A stretch of 64,000 nt of DNA from a bacterium YEK0313 (GTDB lineage: Bacteria; Pseudomonadota; Alphaproteobacteria; Rhizobiales; Phreatobacteraceae): NCBI GenBank assembly GCA_000751295.2, contig CCMO02000002.1, positions 580,501 through 644,500 of the forward strand, given 5' to 3'. Positions within the stretch are counted from its first letter, which is position 1; the number at the start of each line of letters is the position of its first letter. The notes below the pieces were generated by a model that was given only the letters and a program-made list of their open reading frames with translations, was not told where the DNA came from and did not search any database. Position numbers and translations under genes: made by a program. Below are positions 50,126 to 57,933 of the stretch, piece by piece.

Positions 50126-50884
50126 ATGACCGATACCCGCCGCCATCCGCTGCTGCTGCCCGGCATTACAGCCCTCGTCGCCCTCGCCGTGCTCGTCGGC
50201 CTCGGCACCTGGCAGCTGTCGCGCCTGGCCTGGAAGAACGAGCTGATCGCGCAGGTCGCCGCGCGCAGCCACGCCGCGCCCGCGCCCCTGCCGCCGCCCG
50301 CCTCCTGGCCCGCCATGACCGCCGAGAGCGACGAATATCGGCGGGTCAGCGCGACCGGCACCTTCCGCCACGACGCCGAGGCCTATCTCTATTTCGTCGC
50401 GGGGGACAGCCGCAGGCCGGGCGAGGCCGGGCGCGTGCAGGGCCAGGGCTATCTGGTGATCACTCCGCTCGTCATGACTGACGGCCGGATCGTGCTCGTC
50501 AATCGCGGCTTCGTGCCGACCGATCGGCGCGACCCGGCGAGCCGGGCGCAAGGCCAGGTGCCGGGCGTCGTGACCGTCACCGGCCTCCTGCGCTATCCCG
50601 AGGCACGCGGCCTGTTCGCGGCGCCCGACGATGCCACGCGCCGACTGTTCTATACCCGCGACATCGGGGCGATGGCGAACGCGCTCGGCCTCGATGGGCG
50701 CCAGACCGCGCCGTTCCTCATCGATGCCGACAGTGCCGATGTGCCCGGCGGCCTGCCGCAGGGCGGCGAGACACGCCTCGTCTTCCCGAACCGGCACCTC
50801 GAATATGCGCTGACCTGGTACGGGCTCGCGCTGACCCTGGTCGGCGTGTTCATCGCCTTCGCGCTGCAGCGGCGCCGCCGGTAA
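50126..50884 (+). CDS. SURF1 family cytochrome oxidase assembly protein
   Basis: The 252-residue protein has an N-terminal helix (LLLPGITALVALAVLVGLGTWQLSRL), a periplasmic domain and a C-terminal helix (ALTWYGLALTLVGVFIAFAL), which is the SURF1 layout. It retains GTWQLSRLAWKNELI, LYFVAGDSRRPGEAG and VLVNRGFVPTDRRDP. SURF1 helps insert heme a into the main oxidase subunit. The ATG at 50126 gives MTDTRRHPLLLPG. It is cotranscribed with DUF983 and stands apart from the cox genes on the opposite strand. Confidence 0.93.
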   Translation: MTDTRRHPLLLPGITALVALAVLVGLGTWQLSRLAWKNELIAQVAARSHAAPAPLPPPASWPAMTAESDEYRRVSATGTFRHDAEAYLYFVAGDSRRPGEAGRVQGQGYLVITPLVMTDGRIVLVNRGFVPTDRRDPASRAQGQVPGVVTVTGLLRYPEARGLFAAPDDATRRLFYTRDIGAMANALGLDGRQTAPFLIDADSADVPGGLPQGGETRLVFPNRHLEYALTWYGLALTLVGVFIAFALQRRRR

Positions 50885-50991
50885 GGCGGACCAGCGGCGT
50901 CTTTGCACGCCGCTTATGCGCGCTCCGGCAAATCCGAATGGCGGTTTGACGGCCCGAGGCGCCACATCCGGGGCGACCGAAGGAGGTCGTC

Positions 50992-51189
50992 ATGGCATCG
51001 ATCGTTCACGAGCCCCGCCGGGCCCGTCCCTTTATCACCGCCCGCAGCGGCCTCGCCGACCCGCCGCGCTCGGCGGCGCTGCGCGCTCTGGCGCGCCGCT
51101 TGGCACTCCATCTCGCCGTCGCCGGCTGCCTCGCGCTGCCGCTGATCGCGGCCCTGGCGCTGCGCGCCTATGTCTTCGTGCCGCACTGA
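50992..51189 (+). CDS. Small protein with one membrane helix, unknown function
   Basis: A 65-residue product with a basic, Pro-rich N-terminus (HEPRRARPFI) and one hydrophobic helix (HLAVAGCLALPLIAALALRAYVFV). The ATG is preceded by GAAGGAGGTCGTC, an almost perfect ribosome-binding site, which makes it a credible gene despite its size. It is the first of three small genes on one strand with gaps or overlaps of 12 and minus 4 bases. I do not recognise the family. It is probably an inner-membrane peptide with the basic part in the cytoplasm. Confidence 0.7.
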   Translation: MASIVHEPRRARPFITARSGLADPPRSAALRALARRLALHLAVAGCLALPLIAALALRAYVFVPH

Positions 51190-51201
51190 GGACGAACCAC
51201 A

Positions 51202-51429
51202 ATGGCTCAGTCCTCACGTCATTCCGGCGCCCGCGCGCCGCACCTCTTCATCGTCGGCCCCTGCGCGCACGGATTGTGGGCCGCCCGCGACCTCGACGGC
51301 AGCGCCGAGGGCGTCTTTCGCACCCGCAAGGCGGCGATCCGTTTCGCCCTCGTGGAGGGCGGCCACGACAATATCGTGACGCTGAGCAGCGAGCCGGTCG
51401 AACCCTCCTTCATGCGGAGCGCGTCATGA
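51202..51429 (+). CDS. Small DUF2188-like protein
   Basis: A 75-residue product with HLFIVGPCAHGLWAARDLDG, then EGVFRTRKAAIRFALVEGG. This strand-strand-strand-helix pattern, with a W(A/V)xR and an FxTxxxAxxxA helix, resembles DUF2188-type small proteins, although I cannot confirm membership. GAGG lies about ten bases before the ATG. Its stop overlaps the start of the next gene by four bases (ATGA). It is the middle gene of the three-gene micro-operon. Confidence 0.7.
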   Translation: MAQSSRHSGARAPHLFIVGPCAHGLWAARDLDGSAEGVFRTRKAAIRFALVEGGHDNIVTLSSEPVEPSFMRSAS

Positions 51430-51683
51430 CCCTGCCGCTTCTCGCCCTGCACGCGCCGCGCCGGCCCGGCCTCGACGAGCAGCTCTGGCGCGAGGTGTTC
51501 CAGGGTTTCGTCGAGGCGACTCTGCCGCCGATCCGCGATCACCTGGCGCGCGGCACGCGCCACCACGGGATGGTCGCCAACCTGCTCAATGCCCGCGGCA
51601 TTCCATGCTACGGCCACGCCCGCTGGACGGCGACCGATATCCGCATGGTGCTGAGCCATGGCGCGCTGATGGAGGCCGGCTGA
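51426..51683 (+). CDS. Small protein with a recombinase-like helical motif
   Basis: An 85-residue product. Its C-terminal half, MVANLLNARGIPCYGHARWT then ATDIRMVLSH, matches the pattern seen in the middle domain of large serine recombinases (IAxxLNxRGIxTxxGxxWTxxxVRxIL). The N-terminal resolvase domain is absent, and no catalytic Ser is visible. It may be a small DNA-binding remnant or a stand-alone member of that fold. ATGA overlap with the gene before it and CGGAG just upstream support translation. It converges on the EF-hand gene. Confidence 0.68.
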   Translation: MTLPLLALHAPRRPGLDEQLWREVFQGFVEATLPPIRDHLARGTRHHGMVANLLNARGIPCYGHARWTATDIRMVLSHGALMEAG

Positions 51684-51712
51684 CCGGCCCCTCTCCGTTC
51701 GGCAAGCCCCGA

Positions 51713-52153
51713 TCAGACGCGCCGCTGGCCCGAACGCTGGCCGTGCTGGCCGCCGGCGGCGGGCTGACCGTTGCCGAACTGCTCCTGGACCGACAGCAGC
51801 GCCGCGCGGGCAGCGGTCTTCTGGGCGTTGAAGGCGGCAGCCTCTTGTTTCGAAATCGAACCGTCGCCGTCGGTGTCCATGGCCTTGAACAGGTTGCGGC
51901 GCGACGCCGACCAGGCGTTGCGGTCGGCGCCATTGGGCGTCTCGGTCGCTTCTGCCTGGCCGGTCGGCATATTTTGCCCGGCGGCGAGGAACTCGGCCTG
52001 CGAGACCCGGCCGTCCTGATTGGTGTCGAGCCGGTTGAAGACCTGCTCGAAATCGTTGGAAGTGCCGCTCCTGCGCGTATTTCCGGAGCCGTTGGCCTGG
52101 CTGTTCAGGGCGTTCGCCGCCCCGGTCAGCAGGCCGAGTGCCGCTGCGTACAT
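51713..52153 (-). CDS. EF-hand domain protein
   Basis: The 146-residue protein has two EF-hand loops. DTNQDGRVSQAEF and DTDGDGSISKQEA both have the canonical acidic ligands at positions 1, 3, 5 and 12, though the second ends with Glu after Gln. The Gln/Gly-rich ends are probably disordered. No clear signal peptide is present, but the N-terminus MYAAALGLLTGAANALNS is mildly hydrophobic. It may bind calcium in the cytoplasm or periplasm. The ATG at 52153 is preferred over one at 52174. No partner is evident. Confidence 0.85.
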   Translation of the reverse strand: MYAAALGLLTGAANALNSQANGSGNTRRSGTSNDFEQVFNRLDTNQDGRVSQAEFLAAGQNMPTGQAEATETPNGADRNAWSASRRNLFKAMDTDGDGSISKQEAAAFNAQKTAARAALLSVQEQFGNGQPAAGGQHGQRSGQRRV

Positions 52154-52218
52154 GTCCGCTCCCTTCGCGTGCATCGGTAATGGTGCGAAGGGCCTCGCAG
52201 GAAGCGTGCCAGCGCCGG

Positions 52219-53553
52219 TCAGAACCCGGCGGGCTGGCCGACGGCCACGACCAGCAGCTTCGGATCACCCAGCAGGCGCCTGGCGACCCGCCGCTGATCC
52301 TCCAGCGTCACCGCCGCGATCAGGCCGTTGCGGCGCTCGAGGTAGTCGGGGCCGAAACCGTCGAGCTGGATGCGGATGAGATTGCCGGCAATGGCATTCG
52401 AGGTCTCGAAGCGCAGCGCCCAGGAGCCGATGAGATAACGCTTGGCCTGATCGAGCTCGGCTTCGCCCGGCCCGTCGCGGCCCATGCGCGCCAGCTCCTG
52501 CTCGATCACCGCAAGGCTTTCCGCCGCCCGGTCGTTGCGCGTGGAGGTGCCGCCGGTCAGCAGGCCCGCCGCCTCGAAGGCGGCGAGGCCCGATGTGACC
52601 GAATAGGCGAGGCCGCGCTTTTCCCTGACCTCGGTGTAGAGCCGCGACGACAGCGTGCCGCCGCCGAGGATATGGTTCATCACGAAGGCCGGAATGAAGT
52701 CCGGGTCGTTGCGCTTCAGCCCGGCGAGGCCGAAGGACATGACCGTCTGCGGCACGTCCAGCGCCACGAGCTTGCGCTCGCCGGCTCCGGCCAGGGCCGC
52801 CTGCGGCACGGGTGTCAGGCCGGCCTCGGCAGGCAGGTCGGCGAAGACCGCGTCGAGCACGCCCGCCAGGGCTTCCGCCGTGATATCGCCGACAACGGCG
52901 ATCTTCAGATGCGCGCGCGAGACCATGCGCCGGTGCAGGGCCAGGAGGTCGCCGCGCGTGATCTTCTGCACGCTCTCGGCCGAGCCGATGATGCGTCGGC
53001 CATAGGGATGGCCGGGGAAGGCTGTCGCCCAGAAGGTCTCGTTGGCGATCGCATTGGGATTGGTCGAGGCGCGCCGGATATTGGCGAGCACCGACTGGCG
53101 GATGCGCTCCAGCGGCCGGTCGTCGAAACGCGGCCGGGCGAGCGCCAGCTTGAGCAGCGCAAAGGCCTCCGCCCGGTGCTCGCTGAGCACCCGGAGCGAT
53201 CCCGACAGCGTGTCGCGCGCCGCCGCGAAGGTCATTTCGATGGCGCGATCCTCGAGGCGCTTGCTGAACGCCTCGCTGTCCAGTTCGCCCGCGCCCTCGT
53301 CCAGCATGGCGGCCAGCATGTTGGCGGTGCCCGGCAGGTCCGGCGGATCCTGGGCGGCGCCGCCGCTCATCGCAAAATCGAGGGCAATGATCGGGAGGTG
53401 CGTCTGCCGGACCAGCCAGGCCTCGATCCCACCCGGAGACCTGACCCGCTCGACACGGCTCGCGGTCTCGGCCGCTGCGGCATTGGACAGAAGGGCTGAC
53501 GTCATGGCGAGGGCCCCTGACACGAAGCGACGACGAGGCGAAACCGGGGTCAT
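52219..53553 (-). CDS. M16 family peptidase-like protein, non-catalytic subunit
   Basis: The 444-residue exported protein has the M16 (pitrilysin) fold but no HxxEH. The matching position reads GTANMLAAMLDEG, so it should not bind zinc. The second-domain signature RLYTEVREKRGLAYSV and LAVIEQELARM are present. A signal peptide with a RRR stretch starts the protein (SPRRRFVSGALAMTSALL). The start overlaps the stop of the active partner (ATGA), giving a coupled pair as in other bacterial two-subunit M16 peptidases. The two probably form a heterodimer in the periplasm. Confidence 0.93.
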   Translation of the reverse strand: MTPVSPRRRFVSGALAMTSALLSNAAAAETASRVERVRSPGGIEAWLVRQTHLPIIALDFAMSGGAAQDPPDLPGTANMLAAMLDEGAGELDSEAFSKRLEDRAIEMTFAAARDTLSGSLRVLSEHRAEAFALLKLALARPRFDDRPLERIRQSVLANIRRASTNPNAIANETFWATAFPGHPYGRRIIGSAESVQKITRGDLLALHRRMVSRAHLKIAVVGDITAEALAGVLDAVFADLPAEAGLTPVPQAALAGAGERKLVALDVPQTVMSFGLAGLKRNDPDFIPAFVMNHILGGGTLSSRLYTEVREKRGLAYSVTSGLAAFEAAGLLTGGTSTRNDRAAESLAVIEQELARMGRDGPGEAELDQAKRYLIGSWALRFETSNAIAGNLIRIQLDGFGPDYLERRNGLIAAVTLEDQRRVARRLLGDPKLLVVAVGQPAGF

Positions 53554-54905
53554 CCGTGGTCCCCGCGCACGAGTTCGGCCGTAACCGCGCGGTCGAGAGC
53601 GAAGGCGCGCGCGGCGGCCCTGGCGACATCGGCCACCGTGATCTTGCGCACCCGGTTGGTCCAGTCCTGCAGGTCGGCGACCGTTGCGCCGCAGACCAGA
53701 GCGGAGCCGTACATGCGCGCCATCGAGGCCTGGCTGTCCTGGGAGAAGATGGAATCGGCGATCAGGCGGGTCTTGGCCCGGGCCAGCTCTTCCTCGGTGA
53801 TGCCGTCCTGCACGAGCCGGCCGAGCACATCCGCTATCGCCGTCTCTAGGCGCTCCAGCGTCACGCCCGGCCGCGGCGAGGCGAAGACGCCGAACCGGCC
53901 GTCGCCGAGCGATGATCCCGCATAGAAGCCGCCGGCGCCGGCCGCGAGCCCCTGTTCGGTGACGAGCGCCTTGAAGATGCGGCCGTTGGGACTGCTGCCG
54001 GCGATCTGGCCGAGGATTTCCAGCGCCTCGGCCTCACCGGGCGCCGCCGTCGCGTAGGACGGAACGATCACCGCGTGGCTCATGCTCGGCTGGGCGACGC
54101 GGGGGTCGGCGAGCCGCACCCGCTCGCGCGCCGTGTGCACGGGCGATGCCGGCCGGCGGCGCGGGCGTATCGCGGGATTGGTGGCGATCGTGCCGTAGGT
54201 CTTCTCGGCGAGCCGCATCACGTCGTCGGGCGTGACGTCGCCGGCGATCACCAGGACGGCATTGTTGGGGGCATAGTGGCGCCGATAGAAGGCCAGCGCA
54301 TCGTCCCGGTTGAGCAGGCGGATCTCGCGCTCCCAGCCGATCACGGGAATGCCGTAGGGGTGATCGCGCCAGAGCCGGTGCGAGAAGGCCTCCGAGAGCC
54401 GGGCTCCGGGATCGTTGTCGGTGCGGCTCTTGCGTTCCTCCAGCACCACGTCGCGCTCGGGATCGACCACCGCATCGGTCAGGACGAGCCCGGTCATCCT
54501 GTCGGCCTCGAAGTCCATCATGGTCGCCAGGTGCTCGCGCGCGACCCGCTGGAAATAGCCGGTATAGTCGTAGGAGGTGAAGGCGTTCTCGTTGCCGCCG
54601 ACAGAGGTGACGGCGGTGGAGAAGGTGTTGCCGGGCGCACGCGCCGTGCCCTTGAACATCAGATGTTCGAGGAAATGGGCAATGCCGGATTTGCCCGCTT
54701 CCTCGTCGGCCGAGCCGACCCGATACCAGAGCATGTGGGTAACGACGGGAACCCGGTGGTCGGGAATGGCGACCACCTCGAGGCCGTTCGGCAGAACGCT
54801 CCGCACGACCCGCTGGACCGGCACCGTGCCGCCGGCGGTGGAGGCCAGCGCCGGCGCGGCCGTCGCGGCAAGGGTCGTGGCAAGCGAACGTCGGGTGATC
54901 GGCAT
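53550..54905 (-). CDS. M16 family zinc peptidase, catalytic subunit
   Basis: The 451-residue exported protein carries the inverted zinc motif HxxEH: His77, Glu80 and His81 in SGIAHFLEHLMFKGT. Downstream, NAFTSYDYTGYFQRV and VVLEERKSRTDNDPG provide the third ligand region. The signal has twin arginines (PITRRSLATTLAATAAPAL) and may be Tat or Sec. The ATG at 54905 is preferred to a GTG at 54917. It is followed by the inactive subunit with a four-base overlap. Its substrates are unknown; such pairs often clear signal peptides or misfolded periplasmic peptides. Confidence 0.94.
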   Translation of the reverse strand: MPITRRSLATTLAATAAPALASTAGGTVPVQRVVRSVLPNGLEVVAIPDHRVPVVTHMLWYRVGSADEEAGKSGIAHFLEHLMFKGTARAPGNTFSTAVTSVGGNENAFTSYDYTGYFQRVAREHLATMMDFEADRMTGLVLTDAVVDPERDVVLEERKSRTDNDPGARLSEAFSHRLWRDHPYGIPVIGWEREIRLLNRDDALAFYRRHYAPNNAVLVIAGDVTPDDVMRLAEKTYGTIATNPAIRPRRRPASPVHTARERVRLADPRVAQPSMSHAVIVPSYATAAPGEAEALEILGQIAGSSPNGRIFKALVTEQGLAAGAGGFYAGSSLGDGRFGVFASPRPGVTLERLETAIADVLGRLVQDGITEEELARAKTRLIADSIFSQDSQASMARMYGSALVCGATVADLQDWTNRVRKITVADVARAAARAFALDRAVTAELVRGDHG

Positions 54906-55023
54906 GGAGGACACCACGCAGGAGAAAGGGTCAGTCTGCCATCATTACCGCATTTTTCCGGTCCGCGCGGCATGATGGCGCAAGCGTGATCGCCCCGCCG
55001 GGACGCCCGCGGGGGCGCCCACG

Positions 55024-55050
55024 AAAAAGGGGCGGCCAAAGCCGCCCCTT
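55024..55050 (-). terminator. Intrinsic terminator of the cox operon
   Basis: AAGGGGCGGC-CAAA-GCCGCCCCTT is a perfect ten-base-pair stem. On the minus strand it is followed by TTTTT, and it lies about 48 bases after the coxC stop. This is the clearest terminator in the window and closes the coxBA-ctaB-coxF-ctaG-coxC unit. Confidence 0.93.
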
Positions 55051-55097
55051 GCTGGAAAGACCGCATGCTGCGGAAGGATCCGGGGGACCCCGACGGC

Positions 55098-55982
55098 TCA
55101 GTGGCCGCCGCCGGTGGCCGCGCCGACCGCGGCGCCCGCCCAGTTGTAGCCCCACACATAGATGCAGGCGAACAGGAACAGCCAGACCACGTCGACGAAG
55201 TGCCAGTACCAGGCCGCCGCCTCGAAGCCGAAATGCTTGGCCGGCGTCAGGTGCGTGTCCTTGTAGAGGCGCAGCGCGCAGACCAGCAGGAAGATGGTGC
55301 CGATGATGACGTGGAAACCGTGGAAGCCGGTCGCCATGAAGAAGGTGGCGCCGTAGATGTTGCCCGAGAAGCCGAAATGGGCGTGGGAATATTCATAGGC
55401 CTGCAGCGTCGTGAACAAGGCGCCGAGGGCGACCGTGAACCACAGATACATCTTGGCGGCCTGGCGCTCGCCGGTGACGATGTAGTGGTGGGCGGCGGTC
55501 ACCGTGGTGCCGGAGAGCAGCAGCACCATGGTGCCGAGCAGCGGCAGATGCAGCGGGTTGAAGGTCTCGATGCCCTTCGGCGGCCAGTGGCCCCCGGTCA
55601 GCTCGGTGCGCTGGAACTGGTGCACCTCGCCCGGGAACAGGGCGGCGTCGAAATAGGCCCAGAACCAGGCGACGAAGAACATCACCTCGGAGGCGATGAA
55701 CATGATCATGCCGTAGCGCAGGTGCAGCGAGACGACCCGGGTATGGTCGCCCTGCTGGCCTTCCTTCACCACGTCCGACCACCAGCCGAACATGGTGTAG
55801 AGCACGCCGATCAGGCCCGCGAAGAACACGACCGGGCCGAGCTTCAGGCCGGCCAGCGGCAGCGCCTTCATCCACATCACGGCGCCGACCGCCATGAAGA
55901 AGGCCGACAGCGAGCCGAGGAACGGCCAGGGGCTCGGTGGCACGAGGTGGTAGTCGTGATGCTTGGTATGGGCCTCGGCCAT
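55098..55982 (-). CDS. coxC: Cytochrome c oxidase subunit III
   Basis: Subunit III stabilises the aa3 oxidase core and feeds protons. The 294-residue protein has seven helices in the usual arrangement: KHHDYHLVPPSPWPFLGSL, MFFVAWFWAYFDAALFPGE, LLLSGTTVTAAHHYI and the carboxy-terminal GATFFMATGFHGFHVIIGT, then AWYWHFVDVVWLFLFACIY. Gene order and strand match the cox operon; ctaG precedes it by 58 bases. It is the last gene before the strong terminator at 55024-55050. Confidence 0.96.
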   Translation of the reverse strand: MAEAHTKHHDYHLVPPSPWPFLGSLSAFFMAVGAVMWMKALPLAGLKLGPVVFFAGLIGVLYTMFGWWSDVVKEGQQGDHTRVVSLHLRYGMIMFIASEVMFFVAWFWAYFDAALFPGEVHQFQRTELTGGHWPPKGIETFNPLHLPLLGTMVLLLSGTTVTAAHHYIVTGERQAAKMYLWFTVALGALFTTLQAYEYSHAHFGFSGNIYGATFFMATGFHGFHVIIGTIFLLVCALRLYKDTHLTPAKHFGFEAAAWYWHFVDVVWLFLFACIYVWGYNWAGAAVGAATGGGH

Positions 55983-56040
55983 TTCTGGTCTCTCCGGTTT
56001 CCCTTCGCAGCGGCTCGCGCCGGCTGATTTCGTTCCGTGT

Positions 56041-56646
56041 TCAGTTCGCCCGGACGTTCGCCGGGGCGCCGGCCACGGGCCGCGCCGCCGGCGTCTGCCG
56101 GAAGAAGGTATAGCTCAGCGTGATCGTGTTGACCGTGCGCCCTTCCGGATCGTCGGCAATGGCCGGATCGACGAAATAGACGACGCTGAACTCACGCGTC
56201 TCATGCGGCCCCAGCGTCTGCTCGGTGAAGCAGAAGCACTGCAGCTTGTTGAAGAACCGTCCCGTGCCGAGCGGCGCCACATTGTAGCTCGCCATGCCGG
56301 TGGCCGGCTGGTCGGAATGGTTGGTGACCTTGTAGACCATGGTGTGGGTCTCGCCGGCCCTGACCGTCTGGCGCGGCGTGTCGGCCTGGAAGCGCCAGGA
56401 CAGGCCGGGCGCGACATTGGCGTCGAACCGGACGTCGATGACCTGGTCGACGACCCGGTCGGCCGGCCGCTCGGCCACCATGGTGGTGCCGCCGAAGCCG
56501 GTGAGCCGGCAGAACATGTCGTAGAGCGGCACCATGGCGTAGGCGGCGCCGAACATGAGGAGGCCAAAGCCGAGCGCCGCACCGCCGACCTTCAGGTCGC
56601 GCAGCCAGGTCCGCCTCGCAATGTCGTCAGCCTTGGGATCGGACAT
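56041..56646 (-). CDS. ctaG: Cytochrome c oxidase assembly protein CtaG/Cox11
   Basis: CtaG delivers copper to the CuB site of subunit I. The 201-residue protein has one N-terminal helix (LGFGLLMFGAAYAMVPLYDMFCRLTGF) and the conserved copper motif KLQCFCFTEQTLGPHET, with both cysteines present. VVYFVDPAIADDPEG and ITLSYTFF complete the immunoglobulin-like domain. The ATG at 56646 lies nine bases past the stop of coxF. Confidence 0.95.
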   Translation of the reverse strand: MSDPKADDIARRTWLRDLKVGGAALGFGLLMFGAAYAMVPLYDMFCRLTGFGGTTMVAERPADRVVDQVIDVRFDANVAPGLSWRFQADTPRQTVRAGETHTMVYKVTNHSDQPATGMASYNVAPLGTGRFFNKLQCFCFTEQTLGPHETREFSVVYFVDPAIADDPEGRTVNTITLSYTFFRQTPAARPVAGAPANVRAN

Positions 56647-56655
56647 GGCGCGACC

Positions 56656-56820
56656 CTACAGTGGACGGTTGAACATGGCCGGCCCCTTCACCAGGGTGAC
56701 CGCCCAGAACAGCACGCAGAGACCGGCCAGCACCAGCGCCAGCGCGACGTTGCGCTGCCGGCGGCGCTTCTTCTCCTCCTCGGTGAGGACGATCCCCTTC
56801 TCCGGCTCCTGGCCTGCCAT
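56656..56820 (-). CDS. coxF: CoxF small membrane protein
   Basis: Translation from the ATG at 56820 gives 54 residues: a charged N-terminus with TEEEKKRRRQRN, one membrane helix (VALALVLAGLCVLFWAVTLV) and the tail KGPAMFNRPL. Size, topology and place between ctaB and ctaG match CoxF, the small protein of alphaproteobacterial cox operons. CoxF is thought to aid oxidase assembly, though its exact role is not known. Confidence 0.85.
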   Translation of the reverse strand: MAGQEPEKGIVLTEEEKKRRRQRNVALALVLAGLCVLFWAVTLVKGPAMFNRPL

Positions 56821-56835
56821 GACACGCCCCATCGT

Positions 56836-57831
56836 TCACAGAAACCGGGCGATCAGGCCCTGCTCGACGAGCAGGACGGCAAAAAGCGCGAAGAGATAGA
56901 CGAGCGAGAAGCCGAACAGCCGGCCGGCCGCCTTGCGGGCCGGGGCGCCTTCGCGCAGCCGGTAGACCTCGACCGACAGCCAGAGCATGCCGGCCCCGCC
57001 GATGGCGGCCGCAACGCCGTAGCCGATGCCGGCGAAGCCCATGAACCAAGGCAGGACGCCGAGCGGGGCGAGAATGACGCTGTAGAGCAGGATCTGCTTG
57101 CGCGTCTCGGCTTCCCCCGCCACCACCGGCAGCATCGGCACGCCGGCGCGGGCATAGTCGTCCGACTTCAGCAGAGCCAGCGCCCAGAAATGCGGCGGCG
57201 TCCAGAAGAAGATGATGAGGAACAGGACGGTCGCTTCGAGCGACACCGTGCCGGTCACCGCGGCCCAGCCGATCATCGGCGGGAAGGCGCCGGCGGCGCC
57301 GCCGATCACGATGTTCTGCGGCGTCGAGCGCTTCAGCCACATCGTATAGATGACGGCATAGAAGAAGATGGTGAAGGCAAGGAGGCCCGCGGCGAGCCAG
57401 TTGGCGACGAGGCCGAGCACGACGACCGAAAAGGCCGAAAGGATCAGGCCGAAGGCGAGCGCCTCGCCCGGCGAGACGCGTCCGGCGGGAATCGGTCGCT
57501 GGGCGGTGCGCGACATCAGGGCGTCGATGTCGGCGTCGTACCACATGTTGAGCGCACCCGAGGCGCCGGCGCCGACCGCGATGCACAGGAGGCTCGCCGC
57601 GGCCAGGACCGGATGCAGCGTGCCCGGCGCCACCACGATGCCGACGAGCGCCGTGAACACGACGAGCGACATCACCCGCGGCTTCAGGAGCGCGATGAAG
57701 TCTCCCGGCGTCGCCTGGCTGACCAAGGCCGCGCGGCCGGCTCCGTTGGTTTCGTCGACGAAAGCCAAAGCGTGCTCTTCACTCGTCTCGGGCCGGAAGC
57801 CGGAAGGCAACCGGGGTGCTTTCAAGGTCAT
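56836..57831 (-). CDS. ctaB: Heme O synthase (protoheme IX farnesyltransferase)
   Basis: CtaB attaches farnesyl to heme b, giving heme O, the precursor of heme A. The 331-residue membrane protein has nine helices and the Asp-rich prenyltransferase motif NMWYDADIDALMSRTAQR, followed by RPIPAG. KRSTPQNIVIGGAAGAFPP and the second motif SDDYARAGVPMLPVV are typical. The ATG at 57831 has GAGAGG eight to nine bases upstream, better than a GTG at 57840. It lies between coxA and coxF. Confidence 0.95.
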   Translation of the reverse strand: MTLKAPRLPSGFRPETSEEHALAFVDETNGAGRAALVSQATPGDFIALLKPRVMSLVVFTALVGIVVAPGTLHPVLAAASLLCIAVGAGASGALNMWYDADIDALMSRTAQRPIPAGRVSPGEALAFGLILSAFSVVVLGLVANWLAAGLLAFTIFFYAVIYTMWLKRSTPQNIVIGGAAGAFPPMIGWAAVTGTVSLEATVLFLIIFFWTPPHFWALALLKSDDYARAGVPMLPVVAGEAETRKQILLYSVILAPLGVLPWFMGFAGIGYGVAAAIGGAGMLWLSVEVYRLREGAPARKAAGRLFGFSLVYLFALFAVLLVEQGLIARFL

Positions 57832-57865
57832 GTCGGCCACCTCTCAGGTGCCCGGGTGGATGACG

Positions 57866-57893
57866 GGTCCGGGGCGCTTTGCGGCCTCGGACC
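57866..57893 (-). repeat. Intercistronic hairpin between coxA and ctaB
   Basis: GGGTCCG and CGGACCC (one mismatch near the loop side) form a stem with a loop of about 14 bases in the 102-base gap. No U-run follows. It may attenuate or protect the mRNA so that subunit I is made in excess of CtaB. Confidence 0.5.
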
Positions 57894-57933
57894 CATCGGT
57901 CTCGCGATCGGGCCGGCGAACCGGCCTCGGGCA

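Noticed and set aside
51426..51683. A serine recombinase marking a mobile element
   Set aside because: No resolvase domain, no catalytic serine and no flanking repeats, so there is no support for a mobile element here.
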